Under the pieces are notes generated by a model. It did not search any database and had not been told where the DNA came from. It saw only the letters and a list, made by a program, of their open reading frames with translations. 64,000 nt of DNA from Diphasiastrum complanatum (Eukaryota; Streptophyta; Lycopodiopsida; Lycopodiales; Lycopodiaceae): positions 30,709,317 to 30,773,316 of the forward strand of contig CM055113.1 of assembly GCA_029204225.1 (NCBI GenBank), in the 5' to 3' direction. Below, one piece after another: positions 49,022 to 60,613 of this stretch. Position 1 is the first letter of the stretch, and every line of letters begins with the position of its first letter. A program made the translations under genes and the position numbers.

Positions 49022-50384
49022 TATTATATATAGATACATACTTGTATATGTGTGTGTGTGTATATAAAAATAATGTGCTTCAATAAAGAAGCCAAGTCAA
49101 TCTGAAATCAGAATATGTAGTTTTCATACTTTAATAACTTGAATTAAAGATGGAGGAATATGTTAGCAAGGCAAATTTTGAAAAACAAACGTCATGCGTG
49201 AAGAGCAACCAGGGACGTCAAATTTCAACGACGGGCGTTAACTTTAGAGAGGCGTCGTGTTGAAATGGCATGAAGGGCAACAATGCGTGTAAAATTTCAA
49301 CAAGGTGGGCGTGTGAGCACTAAACACTGAAACACTGAATGAATGATAGCAATAGTATGGTCGAAGGAGAGGAGCGTCATGAATGATGATGATCGAGATG
49401 AACTATGGATGATGGTAATGGGTCGTAAATTTTTTCTGGGCCCTACTCTTTAATGAGGCCCTAGTACTAGTGCCCCTAGTGCAGCCCAAATCGATCAGGC
49501 AGGCAGGCAGCTTCACAATCTTTCTTTGACGATCCATCGCTCTTTCTTGCGTGTCTAATATTGTATGGCCTTCTCACGTCCCCGATGATCGATCCCAGTT
49601 CCATCCATGGCACCACCACCACAAGTTACAACTGCATTGCCAGCAGATTGGATCAGCACCAGCCCCCCCGGACTTTTGTGGCTTGTTTATAGGATTTTAT
49701 ACTTTTTGCTTGGGTTGCATATTGATGACAGCAGTGGTGATCACAGACGCCACGTTGGAGTGTTTGTTTGTGCAGAACAACGAGGTGACATGAGCAATTC
49801 GGCTGGTAATATAGTTCTTTTCCGGTGTTCAGATTTTTGCAGATTTTTTCCATTGTTTGACTTGTGGTTGAATTGTTTTAAAGTTGCCAAAGAAAGTGAG
49901 TCTCATCATGAATAAAGACCGGGAGCGAGAAACTATACTGCATATCTTCTCCTATTAATTCATTTGGAATTTGGGAGCCCATGCATCTGCACACGCCAAG
50001 AGCAATGCCTTCATAATCCACTCGCTCAAACCTCAGGTACTGTCCTCCTCTTCGGAGCCTGCAGTCCGACATCGACGCCTTCATATCGATAGTGATAAAA
50101 AGTGCAATCGACGTACAACGCGGAAAATTTGAAAAGAGTAAAGCTCGCAGACAGGTTTGTTATGAAGTCAACATCTATATACAGAAGCTAGACTGTGCTT
50201 TTCCAATAAAAGGATTGGTCCGGGTGATAATTTTGTCAGCTGTAGAGCTGCCAGCATGGATCAAAACTGTTCTAGCTTTGGATTAGCTGCTGTGTTCATG
50301 GATATGGTGTGAGTTTGAAAATTCCTCTCCTTTGTAGCTTGATTATAACATTTCCACAGGCCACAAAACTCGCTAATTGCAGCA
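49022..50384 (+). other. Region upstream of the WAT1-like gene
   Basis: It contains no recognised coding exon. A (GCAG)n-like GGCAGGCAGGCAGGCAGC is at 49495. The overlapping frames at 49551-49915 are unrecognised; they may be 5' untranslated exon or a different first exon. 49190-49320 has repeated AAATTTCAAC(G/A)A(C/G)G(G/T)GGGCG words. Confidence 0.4.
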
Positions 50385-52948
50385 ATGAAACTAAAGCCGC
50401 TTTGTGGTTGCCAACTATCCGATGTCTTCAAACTCCATGCAGCTTTGGTCATGGCGCAGCTGGCATTTGCAGGCTTTGAGATACTGTCTCGAGTTGCTTT
50501 AATTAAAGGTGCTGGTAGAATCGCCTTCTCCTTTTACAGGAACGTTATTGCCAGTCTACTGCTAGGAGTGTCAGGGTTTTTCCTGGAAACGTATGTTTTG
50601 ATCATATTGATTGAGAGCTGCAGGAAACAACGGCTGGGCGTTTTACTGAATTTCAGCCGAGAAAACTTAGAAATCAGACATCGACAGAAATGAGTATAAT
50701 CTTGTAAATTTTTAACTAAACATTGTCTAATAAGAAACTGCACTACGCGAGGGTAGTTAATATGCGTTGCAACACCAGCTGTTTGTAATTAAATTCCCAA
50801 AAGTACAAAGAATTTCTACAGCCCAGCTGGTCTTATTCACGTTCAACTTACAGCTTCATTTATCCTGCATGCAGAGGCCAAAGACCAAGATTGACCTTCC
50901 ACATCGTTTGCCTCTTTTTTATCCTTGGATTTATCGGGTAAGCTACGTTTACCTAGTTTCAAAGCAAATTTTTTTTTGCCTAATTTGTTTCTGTATCTAC
51001 CAATAAAACAAAGACATAGAAGCCTCCGCAGGTTGCTGGAGACAAATGCCTCCAAAGTTTAAACGTGTGTGTTTTTGTTTTGTAGAGTTACTGTTAATCA
51101 GTTATGTTACTTGGAAGGCTTAAGGTACACATCGCCAATATTTGCTTCCGCAATGAGAAACACCACTCCTGTTTTCACGTTCATTATTGCTGTATTATGC
51201 AGGTACAGAATTGTGTTACCTTTTGTATTGAAGAGTTATTAGAAGTTGGAACACATCGCATTAGATTATCCATTGGATGCTCTTTGTACAACCTTTTTGT
51301 TGAAGTTAACAATTTCTATTTAATAGACATTTTAACTTTGATATATCTATCAATAAGTTTCTATGAATATTCATCGTCATAGTGCATTACGTCGCTCTTA
51401 GCAGGATGGAGAAGTTACGTATCCGAAAATTGGATGGACAAGCAAAAGTGGTTGGCACTGCTTTGGCCATTTGTGGTTCAGTGGTTCTATCGATCTACAG
51501 AGGCCCAGCTGTCCTTAAAAGCAAGATAACAATATTGCACATACCTGAGGTAAAGTCTCAGCAATCACTTGTCAACAACTCTTTGCAAACGATCACTATT
51601 ATAGGATCCATCCACGATGCAATCCTGGCAACTTGGCGCCCTATTCCTTGTGGTATCCTGCATCGCCTTCGCCTTATTTCTAATCATGCAGGTTAGCTAT
51701 ATTCTCGTTAGAATGCCATGAAAGCTATTTAAAGGTAACTCATGCTACTTATCTGTTCCAGTACGCAGGAATTAAAAGTATTATCAATGTATCAAGTCCT
51801 ATTCGTACAGACGCTAATGACGCATGTGTAAGCTGCAGGTGCCTGCACTACAAAAATATCCTGCCCCAGTTTCCCTTGCTGCCTTGTCATGCTTTTTCAG
51901 TGTACTTCAGCTACCAATACTTGGAGTTATCTACGAGCCAGAACGCTCTAAGTGGGCACCTACAGGTGCATCTGAGATTATAAGCATCGTATACGCAGTA
52001 ATAATTCATAGACCTAAAGTTTTTGTTGTCTAGCACCTAGAGGCAACACTGAACAGTGAACAGTTACCATAATAATTTGAAATCATCGATTGAACGTCAA
52101 GTACTGTTGTATGAAGTATCTTGTTCAGCAGTTCCTTGTCAACATGTTTCCAGGGAATAATTGCATCCGGTCTTGACTCCGGTATACAATCGTGGGGCGT
52201 TTACAAAGGAGGACCAGTCATAGTAGCTGCATATCAGCCCCTCGAAACAGTTGTCACGACGATCCTTAGTTTCGTTTTTTTGAAAGAGACACTACACTTG
52301 GGAAGGTGAGGCACAGAGCTTTTACCACATGCAATTTCCATAATATTCTGAAAGGTACTGTAGTTGAAAGTTGAAACATTCGGATCTTGACAGGTACTGC
52401 ACTCTTAGGTTTCCTATAATCCAGTATGTGCAAAACATTTTTTCCAGTTTGTGCTTTTCTCTTCTTATTACCTAATCAACCACGGAATCTATTTACACTT
52501 TACTAATTTGTATTGGCTTATCGTTTGGTGGTGCAGCGTAATCGGCGGAGTTCTTGTTATTCTGGGACTCTATCTTTTAATTTGGGGCCAAGAGAGAGAG
52601 CGGCAGATCATGGCTTCAAAAGTAGCGGATGATGTTGAACTTCCAGTAAGATCGAGAACTTTGCGTCTTTCATTTGATATCATCGCACCTCCCATGAGGC
52701 CCGACCCAAATAGTGATGTATCTTCTAGAGGTTCGAGATGCATGTCTAGTCTCCAATTGCCAAGATTATCAAGTGATAGATTGTCCAGGTTGTCAAATGA
52801 CTCATCTGAAAGGCCAGGGCAGCATCAACAGATTGAAACTCTGTTGAGTGGGAAGATTTTTCCAACACTTCCTAGTTGTTGTGAAAAGCAGAGTCCTGGA
52901 GGCATCAAAAAGGCCAGAGCAGTATCAGACAGATTCAAAATCTGTTGA
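50385..52948 (+). CDS. WAT1-related EamA/DMT-family transporter, 446 aa
   Basis: Coding segments 50385-50590, 50875-50937, 51086-51202, 51405-51549, 51605-51691, 51839-51997, 52154-52305 and 52537-52948 join in frame with GT-AG borders (1341 nt). Plant WAT1 (UMAMIT) proteins are ten-helix membrane carriers for amino acids or auxin. Landmarks: first helix with AALVMAQLAFAGFEILSRVA and FYRNVIASLLLG (exon 1), VTVNQLCYLEGLRYTSPIFA and TTPVFTFIIAV (exon 3), QAKVVGTALAICGSVVLSIY (exon 4), ALFLVVSCIAFALFLIMQ, YPAPVSLAALSCFFSVLQ and ISIVYA, GVYKGGPVIVAAYQPLETVV with FLKETLHLG, and VIGGVLVILGLYLLIWG. A hydrophilic Ser/Arg-rich tail of about 110 residues follows, longer than usual. The 55-nt gap 51550-51604 is a very short intron or a frameshift. 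The substrate cannot be read from sequence. Confidence 0.85.
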
Positions 52949-53005
52949 GTGAGGAGATTTTTACAATACTTTTGAGTTGTTGTGGAAAGAAATCTCTCAT
53001 TTGTC
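52811..53005 (+). repeat. 100-bp tandem duplication covering the WAT1 stop
   Basis: AGGCCAG(G/A)GCAG(C/T)ATCA starts at 52811 and again at 52911. Both copies run through AGATT.(A/C)AA..TCTGTTGAGTG, AGATTTTT.CAA.ACTT and AGTTGTTGTG(A/G)AAAG. In the first copy the TTGAG is read through as Leu-Leu-Ser; in the second, in another frame, TGA ends the protein. Confidence 0.85.
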
Positions 53006-53129
53006 TGTTTGGAGTACCGCAAATCACACTAGACAGTGTCTAGTACTGCCATTCAGAGTTAGGAGGCTTCATACTTTTCACATTAATGATCTCGGTCTTT
53101 TGAACGATCACACATTTCAAAATCTTTGC

Positions 53130-53744
53130 AAAGAGGCGCCGCCGCGCCGAAGTGGAGAATCTAGAATATTCCCTCTGAAAGTTTTGATATTCCCTCTACT
53201 TTTCATCCTTTCCATAGCAATATCGGATCGACGCACCAGAGGTAGGAAAGAGTATAGCCACAAGAGAAAATCTTCCAACCTATGAAGAACTAGGTGGGTT
53301 GCTTTTGCAAGAAGAGCAACGTCAAGAGAACTTGAATCATCGTAACAGGAGCTATGATCAAGCTCTTGCAGTTAGAGGACGAGGTGGAAGATTTGGCTGT
53401 GGAAGGTATCAATCGAGAGGAGGAAACTCAAGCCGGAGATCATTTCAACAATTTCATGAGCAAGTCAATGATAGTCCGAATCGAGGCCCTTGGAATCAAG
53501 GCCGAGGTCAAGGATGCGGCTATTCAAGACAAAATAAACCTGGAAATTGTAGGTACTACAACAAACCTGGCCACTGGGTCTAGTCAATTCATGCAAGATC
53601 CTAGTCAAGCACACTGGAAGTCTGCTATACGTATTCTTAGATACATTTGAGCGACATTGAATTTTGGTTTGAAGTATGATCAGCCTGAAGCGCCAATGTT
53701 GGTAGGTTATGCAGATGTCGATTGGGCAGGTAATTGAGGGAGAG
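53130..53744 (+). pseudogene. Internally deleted Ty1/copia: gag end fused to RNase H
   Basis: Gag C-terminus (TYEELGGLLLQEEQRQENLN, Arg/Gly-rich stretch, knuckle-like CRYYNKPGHW ending in TAG) is followed within a few codons by the RNase H segment SQFMQDPSQAHWKSAIRILR, LNFGLKYDQ and YADVDWAGN. The whole of protease, integrase and RT is missing. The polypurine GAGGGAGAG at 53736-53744 precedes an LTR. Confidence 0.85.
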
Positions 53745-53980
53745 TGTTAGAAATCAATGATAAACTTCATTAACAAATTACGAGGTACATTAATGATGAC
53801 AGCTGCAGTCGTAGGCTAGTCTATTAGTCTACTCGTAGGTTTTCTCTCTCTATCAGGGGTTCAGGGTCTATTTGTACATTTTACATTCTGTATGAGATAT
53901 AGAGTGATAGTGTGATTGTGCGTGTTCTTCTTCCGCCTTCTTGTGGTGAATGCTTGATGTTGCATATATGAATGTTGACA
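53745..53980 (+). repeat. Copia 3' LTR (236 bp)
   Basis: TGTTAGAAATCAATGA...GAATGTTGACA follows the polypurine tract. Its last 40 bp match the complement of the LTR remnant at 10633-10670 next to a primer site, which confirms the right border. Confidence 0.75.
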
Positions 53981-54817
53981 CTACTCTAAGAAATCAGGGA
54001 ACAATACAACATCAAGATTAATCTACACAACAAAAGAATCAAGAGAGCTAACTACCTAACAGCATTCTAGCATCCCAAAAATGAAAAGATACACCTCTCT
54101 TGATGGTTGGAATGCCCAAGAACAATCAAGGACAGGATTATTAGTGAATATGCAAGATCTGATCCACAATCTCAGCCTATTTAGTTTATCTGGATGCTGA
54201 AAATTACAAAATCAAGAAACAAGAAAGCTAATCCACATCTACATTCCAATTGCAATAAAGAAAGCAGGAAATCTAATTAATCCACAACCACAACAAGGAA
54301 ATCAAAGCATGTTCATAGTAATTTCACTCAAGACAATAGCCATGAAGAGCTTCTCAATTGCCAATAACTCATGGAGGATCTTCTTCATTCATACAAGAGA
54401 AATGACAATACAATAAAAGCTCCCTCACAAGAGAGGGGGGCCCGTAAATAAGCAAGAGGGTTGTCCATGTGGAGCCTAAGTGGCAATTCCACTAGTTTTG
54501 AATTTACAAGTGGAAATAGCTCTTCCACTAGAGGTCACTACAAGTGGCTCACTCTACTTTTATTTAAGTGGGGTCTACATTTATTTACATTGCCTAGGAA
54601 TGTCACTAGATCCTAAATGGTCATTCCTTTTCTTGGATTCACCATGTAGGCTCACATGGAAACAATTTGTAATCCTAGCTAGTAATCCTCGACTCTCTTG
54701 CTCGGCTCTCAGTTTCTCTTGCTCTCTTTCTTCTGAGACCTCCTCGGTCTTGGGTGAGAGATGCTTTGTGTTTTCAGCTTGGCTCAGCATCTGGGGATTC
54801 TCTAGAATCTGCTAACA
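53975..54817 (-). repeat. LTR, minus orientation, same family as 23967-24827
   Basis: On minus it begins TGTTAGCAGATTCTAGAGAATCCCC at 54817 and runs in step with the LTR at 23967, about 90 percent alike by eye, ending near AGTAGTGTCAACA. A purine-rich ATTAGGGGTGGA precedes the TG, so it could be a 3' LTR of an element to its right rather than a solo LTR. Confidence 0.75.
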
Positions 54818-54978
54818 TTATCCACCCCTAATCTATTGTAGGACCCACTGCAACACATGTCACATGATGTCGTTCCGCTTGGCGCTTGAAAAAACGTGGA
54901 TCTTTGTTCGCTTCCTTAAAAGCAAGTGCTTATTTATCGCAAAACTGTTTTGCAAAATTGAAGATTTCTCAATGGCCG

Positions 54979-55590
54979 CTACATTCTAGCCCTCTTGAGA
55001 ACCTCTTGCGAGTCTTGCTTGCATCGTCGCCTTGCCAACTGTTTTCGCTCGCTCATTTTTCTTCCCAGGGCCTCGAAGGCTTGGAAGCGTAATTTGATTC
55101 CATAGGATAATGGCCCCAGGTAATCACATATCTTCTCGATGAAGCCCATTTCCTACCAGTCTTCTATCATAGTGACATATCGCAATGACATGAAGCCCAC
55201 TCTGTAGTAAAGTCGGACAATCATCTCATGGTCTTCCTTCGACTGGAGAGCCACATTGGGATAGATCCTTATTGGATCCAAGCCACGATCCCAAAAACAC
55301 TCTTATTGCATCAGAAAGGCCATCGAAAGGCAATACTCGACGCTTTTTCGCACACACAGATCGGCGTTGATCTTGTGCTTGTGTTCGAAATCCAACAACT
55401 GTAGCCTCAGATTATCCAAGGAGATATTGCTTGAGATTCTTGGCATTACCGACAGTTCACCACTTCGACCCGTGGTCGCTCTACAGGCTAGGAATTTCTT
55501 CGTTTGAGCATCATGTAAAAGGGATCAATTCTTTTCCACGTTGGTACCCTTAGGTATTCTTGCAGCCGTCTGCTATCCCTTAGAACTTTG
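54979..55590 (-). pseudogene. Unknown reading frame, C-terminal part (continues from 60614-62150)
   Basis: From the LTR border, minus frame 55590-55500 reads KVLRDSRRLQEYLRVPTWKR and so on. A frameshift near 55500 leads to a frame open except for one TAA and one TAG down to the stop at 54979 (MPRISSNISLDNLRLQLLDF, KSVEYCLSMAF, RLYYRVGFMSLRYVTMIEDW, ending in a Lys/Arg-rich stretch). I do not recognise the family. The protein-like composition and the match in frame with 60614-61138 across the copia insertion suggest one disrupted gene or gag. Confidence 0.5.
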
Positions 55591-56668
55591 TGTCGTAAAA
55601 CAGCATGTGGGCGTGAGAGGCAGTGGAAGCTTGAGGATTGAACGTGACGTGTAGGAACGGAAATGCAACAGTTAGCAGTAGAAATATCCAAGTAGAAGAA
55701 TTCATACAGAATGCACAAATGAATGATGCAGTAGTGAGACAAAAATTGCACTCTGATAAATATCAACAGTGAGTACAATAGCTTGAAGTAATAACTTCAG
55801 CTTGCTGAGTGTGATAACGCTGGCTACAGAAAAAGAGAGAAATTCAATTAACTCAATTAACAATTATATAGCTTGAATCAGCTAATATATAGATTTACAA
55901 GTGTCGAGGAACAAAAATTTCTTACAAATCTTCAATGCTATTTACGCCAGTCTTTGCATATGTACAAAGCTGGTAACCGCATAAGTTGGCGACGTCGGTC
56001 AGCCAATGTAGCAAAATGCGAAAAGTCGAAAAACCCGAAGGTGCCCTTAGACTGAAGGTTTGCAACTCCTGAAGGTTCCCTTACACTAAAGGTATGTAAA
56101 TCCCTAAGGCGCCCTTAGATTCAAGGCATTGAAGAAGGCGAAAAAGATGAAAAAGCATAAAAGTGCCTTACATTGAGGGCAGAGAAGAAGGCGAAGGTGC
56201 CTGAAATCAAAGATAGTCAAGAAGGCGAAGGTGCCTTAGATTAAAGTGAGCGAAAAAGACGAAAAAGGAGAAGGTGCCTTAAAAATGATTTCTAAGGCAT
56301 TTTGGCCACTTGGCCAGTTTGTCGCATTTTTCATGAAGGAAAAAAGGAAAGAAGACGAAAAAGCAAAAGGTGCCTTAAGAATAGTTTCTTATGCTTTTTG
56401 GCCTCTTGGCCAGTGTGTCACATTTTTCGTGAAAAAAGCAAAAGGTGTCTTAAGAATGGTTTCTAAGGCATTCTGGCCACTTGGCCAGTGTGTCGCATTT
56501 TTCGCTAAGGCAAAAAGCGAAGGTGCCTTAAGAATGGTTTCCAAGGCATTCTGGAAAAAAACTTTAAAAGGGGAAAAATGTGAAGGTCCGAAATCATGTT
56601 CTCGGCCTTCCGTTTTCAAGATGCTCATTACTTGACAATTTTTAAGACTGAGCATAAGAAATCTAACA
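55591..56668 (-). repeat. 3' LTR of the nested copia (1078 bp)
   Basis: Plus-strand borders TGTCGTAAAACAGC and GAAATCTAACA pair with the right LTR at 59546-60613 over the full length. The polypurine tract (complement of CTCCCCCTTA, 56669-56678) adjoins. Inside are four copies of an 80-100-bp unit (AAGGTGCCTTAA.AAT(G/A).TTTCTAAGGC, GGCCACTTGGCCAGTGTGTCGCATTTTTC) at about 56270-56560. The frame 56246-56635 merely reads through them. Confidence 0.9.
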
Positions 56669-56678
56669 CTCCCCCTTA

Positions 56679-57139
56679 GTAAGAATCTTGGAAAAATGCT
56701 TTGAATTAAACATATCGTTAAATCTTAGATGAAATTCCTTTTGATAGAGCTTACATGCATTTTGAATTTTCAATAAATTCAGATTGTTACTAAATAGTAA
56801 CATATCATCTACATGAAAGGTGATGATTATGAAGGGATTCGACGCAGACTGAAAATAAAAATTCAAACTTGTCGGGTCTGGTATAAAACCATTCTTGTTA
56901 AAAGATGCATTGGTCTTCTTTTTATCAGCGTCAGGTGTTAACATTGCCTCTAAAACAACGTTTGATTCCTGCACAAAGTAACAGGCCGGATCATTTATAA
57001 ATTGGGATGCAGGCTGTCTTGAATGGTTCGATCTTCTAGTTTGAACTACGATCCTCTGATGCGATTCATTTTGTTGAGGGACTGCCTCGTTGTCAGAGTC
57101 AGTGTAAGTGTCAATCTTGATCAGTCCTGAGTCGTTCAT
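56679..57139 (-). pseudogene. Nested copia: remnant of reverse transcriptase
   Basis: Minus frame 57139-56663 starts in the integrase-RT linker (VVQTRRSNHSRQPASQFIND), then skips the RT N-terminus and resumes at FIPDPTSLNFYFQSASNPFI. It then has ITFHVDDMLLFSN, where the YVDD box is HVDD. It ends at the polypurine tract. Most of RT and all RNase H are missing, so the element could not copy itself. Confidence 0.85.
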
Positions 57140-58505
57140 AGTCGTTGGTGTCGATTCTATGATTTGAATTCAAAGTAGCTTTCCCCTTGTAGTCGATAAA
57201 CTGATCTTCCGCAAAAATGACATTTCTGCTCATGAAGGTCTTCTGAGAGTCCAGATTGAAGAGGTTGTATGTCTGATGGTCTAAGGAATAGCTGATGAGG
57301 ATTGAGCTTCTGCTGGAGTTGTCTAGCTTCCTACTTAGATCAGCAAGGGTCTGTGAGTAGGTTTTGCATCCAAACACTAGAATATTTGTGAGTGATGGCT
57401 TCGATCATGTCCACACCTCATAAGGTGTCTTGCCATTCAGGGCCTCTGAGATGGATCGATTTTGAAGGTAGGTTGTTGTAGTAACAGCTTCTGTCCAGAA
57501 TTTCTTTGGAAGAGAGGGATGCGCTAGCATGCTCTTTGCACTTACGATGAGTGTCTGATTCTTCCTTTGAGCTACAACATTGGACTGAGGTGAGTAGTTG
57601 GCTGAATGTTGTTGTAAATGTATTTGATTGGCCTTGCAAAAAGCTTTGAACTCAGTGGCGATAAATACTCCCGCTGCATCAGAGCGTAGAGCTTTAATTC
57701 TTCTCTCGGTCATTTTTTTTTTATGATGCCTTGAACTGCATGAAGAACTTGAGAATCTCGAATTTGTTTTTCAAAAAATATGTTGCAGTTCTTCGAGAGA
57801 AGTCATCAACGATAGTCAGCAAGTAGACCGCTCCCCCTACGGAAATAGTCTGCATAGGACCACAAATGTCCATGTGTACAAGATCTAACGAACTTTTAGA
57901 AGAACAAACTGAATTGGAAGCGGCTGGAGTTCTAGCATGCTTGTTGGAAATATAGCTTTCACATAAAGAATTTGATTTGCTCATAAAGGGTAGATCTCAT
58001 ACTAAATTCTATTTTGACATTTGTTGAATACAACTAGATTTTAAATGGCCTAATCTGAAATGCCAAAGCATCTCAGTTGATTCAGAAGTTGAAGTGAAAA
58101 GAGCTTGACTATTATAGAATATGAGTGATTGATTTTGTACAAATTTCCACACCTTCTACTGAAAGCAATAACTTTCCTAGATTCGTCAAAAATAGTGCAG
58201 CCCTGTCTATTGAATTTGACCTTCTGACCCGAATCTGTGATTCTGCTAACTGAGACCAAGTTTTTCGTCAGATTTGGAATGTGAAGAACATTGGACAAGA
58301 ACATTACTTCACCTTTTTGAAATTTGACTTTGACTGTTCCTACACCCTCGATAGTATGAGATGAGTTGTCTCCAAGTTGCACAACTATAGGACGGGTGTA
58401 TGACTTGTAGTCATGGAACCAGTCGCGATGGTGACTCATGTGCTGCGACGCACCTGAGTCCAAATACCAGGAACCGATATCCTGTTGTTCTTCGACTTTG
58501 TTCAA
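57111..58505 (-). pseudogene. Nested copia: protease and integrase
   Basis: Frame 58505-58050 carries WYLDSGASQHMSHHRDWFHD (catalytic DSGA) and LHIPNLTKNLVSVSRITDSG. Frame 57984-57721 has the integrase Asp in LDLVHMDICGPM with YLLTIVDDFSRRTATYF. Frame 57713-57405 has ALRSDAAGVFIATEFKAFCK with the second Asp, but the Glu of the usual AERKNRT is Gln (VAQRKNQT). It continues KFWTEAV and LNGKTPYEVW. 57377-57111 is the C-terminal part. Two stops separate the frames. The family is that of 19700-20355. Confidence 0.9.
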
Positions 58506-58619
58506 GAAGGCGGCTTCATCCTCCTCCTGTTGCTGGATCGAGTGACTGGTGGAAGCAGCATTTGCTTGTTGTTGGAACTATTGCTTCCTTTCATTGTTGT
58601 ATTGCAGCGTTCTACAATC

Positions 58620-59402
58620 CTTGATAAGGTGACTAGTCCTCTTACATTACTTACAGAATAGATTCTGACTTGGATGAAAGGGTGAAGACTTTGAAGTTGA
58701 TGGTGAGTTTAATACAAGTCATTGCATGTTTCTCTTGTTGTCAAGATAGTCTAATTGTGTAGACCTCTTGGATCTGAACTTCTAATTTTTTGAATACAGA
58801 GCTTGAGGATCCGATCCTGAGCCTAAGGAGGAGGCTGGTCTTCTGATCTCCTCTTGTAGGAGCAGCATGATTACTCTTGATAGAGTGAGGTGCTCCTGGG
58901 TAGAAATTGCCATTACCCAATTTTCGTAGGCTTCAGGTAAAGTCGATAATAGAGTCATGAGTGCATCGAAATATTTTATGCCTGAGCCAGTTGCAGTCAT
59001 CTGGTCCATAAGATTTTTGAAGGTGTTGAGGTGGCTTGAAACATTATCTACGTCAGACATTCTGAGGGTGAAAATTTTCTTCCTCAGATGAAGCTTGGAT
59101 GTAACGTCTCTGATATCATAGAGAGTTGTTAGGATGTCCCATACATCCTTAGTTGTCTGAGCAACACATATGTGGATGATCTGAGTATCCTTGATGTTGA
59201 GGGTGATCATGGCAAATGCTTTGCCATCTCTCAGTCTCCACTTGGTGATGATGGCTACATCACCTTCTGGTTTGAGCTCTATGCCATCAACGATGTCCCA
59301 CAGTTCTTTGGCTAGAAGTATAACCTTCATCTTGAATTTTCAGAGATGGTAGTTATCTCCATCGAGTTTGTCAATGAGAGATGAACTAGATGATGGATCC
59401 AT
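58620..59402 (-). pseudogene. Nested copia: gag
   Basis: ATG at 59402 (MDPSSSSSLIDKLDGDNYHL), then TGA where copia gag has Trp in the Y-x-x-W motif. Frame 59330-58782 is then open (LAKELWDIVDGIELKPEGDV, TKDVWDILTTLYD, LMTLLSTLPEAYENWVMAI). A decayed zinc knuckle (CK-stop-CKRTSHLIKDC) is at about 58665-58625. Confidence 0.85.
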
Positions 59403-59533
59403 TTTGGTTGAACTAGTTCGTTGGTAGAAACAATGACTGTCGGAATACCGTTGGCTATGCGTTTGCTAGAAAGACGTCTTGGTAGAAACAAGACTGATAA
59501 TCCGCAGTAGAAATGCAGATTACTGAAATGCTC

Positions 59534-59545
59534 GTTCTGATACCA
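59534..59545 (-). other. Nested copia primer binding site
   Basis: Plus GTTCTGATACCA, complement TGGTATCAGAAC, one base from the perfect site, abutting the right LTR. Confidence 0.85.
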
Positions 59546-60613
59546 TGTCGTAAAATGGCATGTGGGCATGAGCGACAATGGAAGCTCGAGGATTGAGCAT
59601 GACGTGTAGGAATGGAAATGCAACAGTTAGCAGCAAAAATATTCAAGTAGAAGAATTCATACAGAATGCACAAATGAACAACGTAGTAGTGAGACAAAAA
59701 TTGCACTCTGATAAATATCAACAGTGAGTACAATAGCTTGAAGTAATTACTTCAGCTTGTTGAGCGAGATAATGCTGGCTACAGAAAACTCTGATTAAAA
59801 GAGAGAAATTCAATTAACTCAATTAACACTTACATGGCTTGAATCAGCTAATATATAGATTTACGAGTGTCGAGGAACAAAAATATCTTACAAGCCTTTA
59901 ATGCTATTTATGCCAGTCTTTGCATATGTACAAAGTTGGTAACCACCAACCACCTTTGGGATATTTGGTTATCCAGCTGTTTTAGAGTTACTGATAAGTT
60001 GGCAACGTCGGTCAGCCCATGTAGCGAAAATGCGAAAAAGCTGAAAAACCCAAAGGTGCCCTTAGACTGAAGGTTTGCAATTCCTGAAGGTGCCCTTACA
60101 CTAAAGGTATGTAAATCCCTAAGGCGCCCCTAGATTCAAGACAGCAAAAAAGGTGAAAAAGACAAAAAAAACCGAAAAGTGCCTTACACTGAAGGTGAAG
60201 GTGCCTTAAACCAAAGGCAGTGAAGAAAGTGAAGGTGCCTTAGATTAAAGGGAGCGAAAAAGACAAAAAAGGAGAAGGTGCCTTAAAAATGATTTCTAAG
60301 GCATCCTGGCCACTTGGCCTATGTGTCGCATTTTTTGTGAAGGGAAAAAGACGAAGTAGGCAAAAAAGCAGAATGTGCCTTAAGAATGGTTTCTAAGCCA
60401 TTTTGGCCACTTGGCCAGTGTGTCGTAGTTTTTGTGAAGGGAAAAAGACGAAGAAGGCAAAAAAGCAAAAGGTGCCTTAAGAATGGTTTCCAAGGCATTT
60501 CAAAAAAAACTTTAAAGGGAGAAAAATGTGAAGGTCCGAAATCATGTTCTCGGCCTTCCGTTTTCAAGATGCTCATTACTTGACGATTTTTAAGGTTGAG
60601 CATAAGAAATCTA
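59546..60613 (-). repeat. 5' LTR of the nested copia (1068 bp)
   Basis: It matches 55591-56668. Its outer end is GAAATCTAG, lacking the last bases of GAAATCTAACA. It has three rather than four of the 80-100-bp internal repeats (about 60280-60500). Confidence 0.9.

Noticed and set aside
49551-49915. Upstream frames as first exons of the WAT1-like gene
   Set aside because: The usual family start is matched by the ATG at 50385, and I found no splice path that adds recognisable sequence from here.
56246-56635. 129-codon frame with repeated AFWPLGQ motif as a repeat protein
   Set aside because: It lies wholly in an LTR and results from the 80-100-bp LTR repeats; the other LTR does not keep it.
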